Assembly (NCBI GenBank): GCA_019075865.1
Contig: JAGXAN010000002.1
Coordinates: 248,001-312,000 of the forward strand
Reading direction: 5' to 3'
DNA from: Hyphomicrobiales bacterium
Lineage (GTDB): Bacteria; Pseudomonadota; Alphaproteobacteria; Rhizobiales; Beijerinckiaceae
Length of the DNA: 64,000 bases
Position 1 is the stretch's first letter. Each line of letters starts with the position of its first letter. The notes below the pieces were generated by a model, which ran no database searches, had not been told where the DNA came from, and saw only the letters and a list, made by a program, of their open reading frames with translations. Positions 61,533 through 64,000 of this stretch are shown one piece after another. Made by a program: the position numbers and the translations under genes.

Positions 61533-62687
61533 TCAGATACCTGGATACATGCGGCCTGCATTCAAGCGGCCGAGAGGGTCAAATGCGGCCTTCAGGCTGC
61601 GTGTTATCTGCAAAAGCGCTGATCCGGGTGGCTGGAACACATCCGAGTGCGCCCGCGTGGCAAGGCTCGCCCGCACGAGGGTGGCATGGCCGCCTGGCAA
61701 AGCACTGCGCAGCACATGCGCGCCAGCGTCGCCCTCGTCCGGCACGCTCAACCACACCAGCGCGCCGCCCCAATCATAGAAATGGCGAGTGTCGAGTGTG
61801 CCAGCGACCGCCGCCACAAAAGCGGGTGCTAGCGTCGCTTTCATCGAAACACGCCATATTGCGCGCTCTTTTACATCCGCCAGCGGCACGGCATTGGCGA
61901 TACGCTGCCATAGGCGTGTCGCGATATCATCCACCAGCAATTCAGCTTCGCCAAATTCGCTCAAAAGCTGGCGCAACTCACCGATCCGATAAGCAACCGA
62001 GGATTCAAAACCCTCAACGCGAATATATGTCGCCTCCGTGGGGACGTGGGCTGCGCCGGTGATGGAAAACGGCGAGCGGATGGCCAAGGTCAGCGCGCGA
62101 ATGGCGCGGGCATCATCCAACCCGTGAAAGGCCAGACTGGCCGTGGATTGAGGCCGAGGCAGAACTTTGAAAGTGACCTCGCTGAGCACGCCGAGCGTGC
62201 CAAAAGCCCCGCAGGAAAGTTTCACCAGATCGAGCCCGGTGACATTTTTCATGACCCGGCCACCGCTTTTGACAATTTCGCCTTTGCCATTCACGAGGCG
62301 CACGCCAATCAGGTGATCGCGGGCCGACCCAAGGGCAAAACGTCTTGGCCCAGCAAGGTTGCAGGCGACGACGCCGCCAAGGGTGGGCTCACCCTGACTG
62401 CCCAGAAGGGGGCGATAATCCATCGGCTCAAACGGCAGCATCTGGCCTTTTTCGGCAAGGCTCGCTTCAATTTCCGCCAATGGTGTGCCCGCGCGCGCCG
62501 AAATGACCATTTCAGACGGCTCGTAAAGCGTAATGCCGCGCAACAGGCGCGTGGAGAGCGTCACTTCGCTCTGGGTTGGGCGCCCCAGTCCGGCTTTGGT
62601 GCCGGAGCCTTCAATATCAATCAATCCGGTGGCATTGCGCACCATATGCGCAAGCTCAATTTCACTGGCGGGCAATAATGGGGGCAT
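61533..62687 (-). CDS. glcE: Glycolate oxidase FAD-binding subunit GlcE
   Basis: A 384-aa FAD-linked subunit. PCMH-type FAD motifs: IEGSGTKAGLGRP, TLGGVVACNLAGPRRFALGSARDHLIGV (in two parts) and GGRVMKNVTGLDLVKLSCGAFGTLGV (in two parts). It works with GlcD and GlcF. It is shorter than GlcD (~480-500 aa) and lacks that protein's C-terminal domain, so the GlcE call is firm. No glcD lies upstream; the next gene, 158 bp away, encodes an unrelated protein. GlcD must come from elsewhere in the genome. Confidence 0.94.
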   Translation of the reverse strand: MPPLLPASEIELAHMVRNATGLIDIEGSGTKAGLGRPTQSEVTLSTRLLRGITLYEPSEMVISARAGTPLAEIEASLAEKGQMLPFEPMDYRPLLGSQGEPTLGGVVACNLAGPRRFALGSARDHLIGVRLVNGKGEIVKSGGRVMKNVTGLDLVKLSCGAFGTLGVLSEVTFKVLPRPQSTASLAFHGLDDARAIRALTLAIRSPFSITGAAHVPTEATYIRVEGFESSVAYRIGELRQLLSEFGEAELLVDDIATRLWQRIANAVPLADVKERAIWRVSMKATLAPAFVAAVAGTLDTRHFYDWGGALVWLSVPDEGDAGAHVLRSALPGGHATLVRASLATRAHSDVFQPPGSALLQITRSLKAAFDPLGRLNAGRMYPGI

Positions 62688-62845
62688 GGCGGTTCAAGAC
62701 TCTTCCCTTGCGATGGTCGTGCATTATAGCGGCTTTGTTTCCATCCAGCTTGCGATTATCATGCGTCAGACACTGGGTCATGACAAGAAACGACGGGCAA
62801 AAACCCAATACCGCCAGCTAACACTTTCGTCGTGCAGGCGCTGGG

Positions 62846-63445
62846 TCAGGCAGCGCTGCTATGCCAGCGCGGTTTGAAGCCATTGCGCAGCGCCGCAATC
62901 ATCGAGGGGGGCGTGAGCACCTCCACTGGCTGCGCGCCGGCCAAGCCTTGTGGCGCGCCATAACCTGAAAAGCTCCATGCCAGAGCCAGCCCGTGCTTCA
63001 CGCCAAAAGCTTGCTGCCCGATGGCGAACATGGCGCCGTCCGGCAGCGACGAAAACAGCGCCGGGAAAAGCCTCTTGTTGCGCCCGTCGAGCCGCTCCGC
63101 ATGCAGGATCGCGTCCATCGCCGCGACTCTCAGCTTTGGCTGAGCAAATGCGTGCTGAAAAGCAAGTGCGTCCTCGCGCCGGCATTCAAAACAGGGCCGG
63201 TGCCCTGCCGCCAGCGCGGTGACTTCATCGAGAAAAAACAATTCTGTATAATAGCGGCCCCAGACATCGCGTTGGCGGCCCTTGAAACGGCACAAACAGC
63301 ATATCCATTGCCGGCTTGCCCAGTGCCGCGTCCCCAAAGTTTGCGTATCGCGATGGAAGCGGCCACCGCGATTGCCCATCATCTCACCCCGTGCGGGCAC
63401 GGCTTGCAATTGGCCAAATGGATCAACGCGGTTGGGGCGCGCCAT
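62846..63445 (-). CDS. Conserved hypothetical protein with two Cys pairs
   Basis: A 199-aa cytoplasmic protein of a family I recall as conserved and uncharacterised in alphaproteobacteria (ARPNRVDPFGQLQAVPARG, then MGNRGGRFH). WICCLC (Cys49, 50, 52) and CFECRR (Cys85, 88) look like a metal-binding ribbon; YYTELFFLDEVTALAAGH lies between. The C-terminal part is poorly patterned. The frame is open to 63502, but ATG 63445 begins one base after the stop of the L,D-transpeptidase gene (TAG-A-ATG), which suggests coupled translation. Function unknown; nuclease or DNA/RNA binding by a zinc ribbon is only a guess. Confidence 0.75.
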   Translation of the reverse strand: MARPNRVDPFGQLQAVPARGEMMGNRGGRFHRDTQTLGTRHWASRQWICCLCRFKGRQRDVWGRYYTELFFLDEVTALAAGHRPCFECRREDALAFQHAFAQPKLRVAAMDAILHAERLDGRNKRLFPALFSSLPDGAMFAIGQQAFGVKHGLALAWSFSGYGAPQGLAGAQPVEVLTPPSMIAALRNGFKPRWHSSAA

Positions 63446-63446
63446 T

Positions 63447-64000
63447 CTAGCGGTTTGGGTAGAGGATTTCCGGCGAATCCGCCCGTGCCTGCTGGCCGCC
63501 AATATTGTCGAGGTGATAGGCGTCTTCGCGGAAATGCACCACGCCGTCAGCGGTCGCCCAACCGGTCATGTAAACCCACATCACCGGCACGGCATGCGGC
63601 AACGAAATATCCTGCCGTGCACCAGACTTGATGCGACTGACCAGCGAATGCTCGTCCCACTCGTTCATACCATAGCTGCCGGTGCCGTGCAGCAACCATG
63701 CCGCCAGGTCATTGACGCCCTGAACGCGCACGCAGCCATGCGACAGGAACCGGAAATCCGAGTTGAAATATTGCTTCGTCGGCGTGTCGTGCATATACAC
63801 CGCATCCTTGTTGAACATCTGGATGCGCAACTGGCCCAAAGCGTCCCCTACGCCCGAATCCTGCCGGAAAATATGATTGGCCGCCGATTTTGAATACCAG
63901 TCGATATCGCGCGGATTGATTTCGTGATTGCGATAATCATATATTTTTATCCGCAAATGCGTCAGATAATTGGGATCCTTCTGCATTTTTGGAATGATCT
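63447..64000 (-). CDS. L,D-transpeptidase (YkuD), C-terminal part, continues past window
   Basis: The last ~184 residues of a periplasmic murein L,D-transpeptidase; the frame is still open at base 64000, so the N terminus lies beyond the window. The catalytic YkuD motif SHGCVRVQGVNDLA is intact (Cys and His), with GMNEWDEHSL and VPVMWVYMTGWATADGVVHF after it. The pattern IIPKMQKDPNYL and the long catalytic domain resemble the YcbB/LdtD group rather than the small ErfK enzymes. It crosslinks peptidoglycan peptides 3-3 or attaches lipoprotein. The stop abuts the start of the Cys-rich gene. Confidence 0.92.
   Translation of the reverse strand, partial: IIPKMQKDPNYLTHLRIKIYDYRNHEINPRDIDWYSKSAANHIFRQDSGVGDALGQLRIQMFNKDAVYMHDTPTKQYFNSDFRFLSHGCVRVQGVNDLAAWLLHGTGSYGMNEWDEHSLVSRIKSGARQDISLPHAVPVMWVYMTGWATADGVVHFREDAYHLDNIGGQQARADSPEILYPNR

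Overview
The window is a 64 kb piece of a GC-rich bacterial chromosome that looks alphaproteobacterial, most likely order Hyphomicrobiales (Rhizobiales). The pointers are the red-type form IC RuBisCO operon with CbbX, the argD-argF-hslO order, a Bradyrhizobium-like assimilatory nitrate module, SoeABC-like and isoquinoline-oxidoreductase-like molybdoenzymes, and compact operons with 4-bp ATGA start/stop overlaps. I see no insertion sequence, prophage, integrase or CRISPR array; this is ordinary chromosome arranged as metabolic islands. Taxon and function calls come from reading the protein sequences, not from a database search.

Layout, left to right. (1) 1-6438: a sugar uptake and oxidation cluster: end of an ABC ATPase gene, a LacI repressor, and two alternating pairs of TIM-barrel epimerase and Gfo/Idh/MocA dehydrogenase, resembling the E. 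coli ycj ketosugar system. (2) 6525-14086, minus strand: a tightly packed four-gene operon encoding an ATP-grasp ligase, a double-sensor/MFS fusion, a Tat-exported substrate-binding protein and a GAF-PAS-PAS-GGDEF-EAL enzyme. This is the best candidate for an undescribed system. (3) 14493-17473: GntR regulator, MFS transporter and lactonase-type amidohydrolase. (4) 17679-18818: 1-Cys peroxiredoxin and group II truncated hemoglobin. (5) 19024-26306: assimilatory nitrate/nitrite reductase operon. (6) 26380-27306: a DapA-family lyase. (7) 27420-35520: a DMSO-reductase-family complex (SoeABC-like), a two-subunit xanthine-oxidase-family enzyme and a TonB-like protein. (8) 35595-35671: tRNA-Pro(CGG).

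(9) 36302-44670: Calvin-cycle operon cbbFPALSXEY on the minus strand with divergent cbbR. (10) 44675-48924: gentisate pathway for 3-hydroxybenzoate. (11) 48927-53944: DUF971, Mrp, DUF2177, CysG and nitrate transporter NarK. (12) 54168-58424: argD, argF, hslO, a ParB-like protein and an EthD-domain protein. (13) 58535-64000: malate synthase, GlcF, GlcE, a Cys-rich conserved protein and the C-terminal part of an L,D-transpeptidase.

How the parts fit: nitrate enters by NarK and is reduced by NasA and NirA, with siroheme from CysG. The NAS operon and narK, about 33 kb apart, carry near-identical sigma-54 promoters (TGGCATG-N4-TTGC), each ending exactly 38 nt before its start codon, which implies common nitrogen (NtrC-type) control. 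CO2 is fixed by form IC RuBisCO, and glycolate from its oxygenase reaction could be oxidised by glycolate oxidase (GlcEF here; GlcD is not in the window) and condensed by malate synthase. Electrons may come from sulfite (SoeABC-like) or aromatic acids. The picture is a versatile facultative autotroph.
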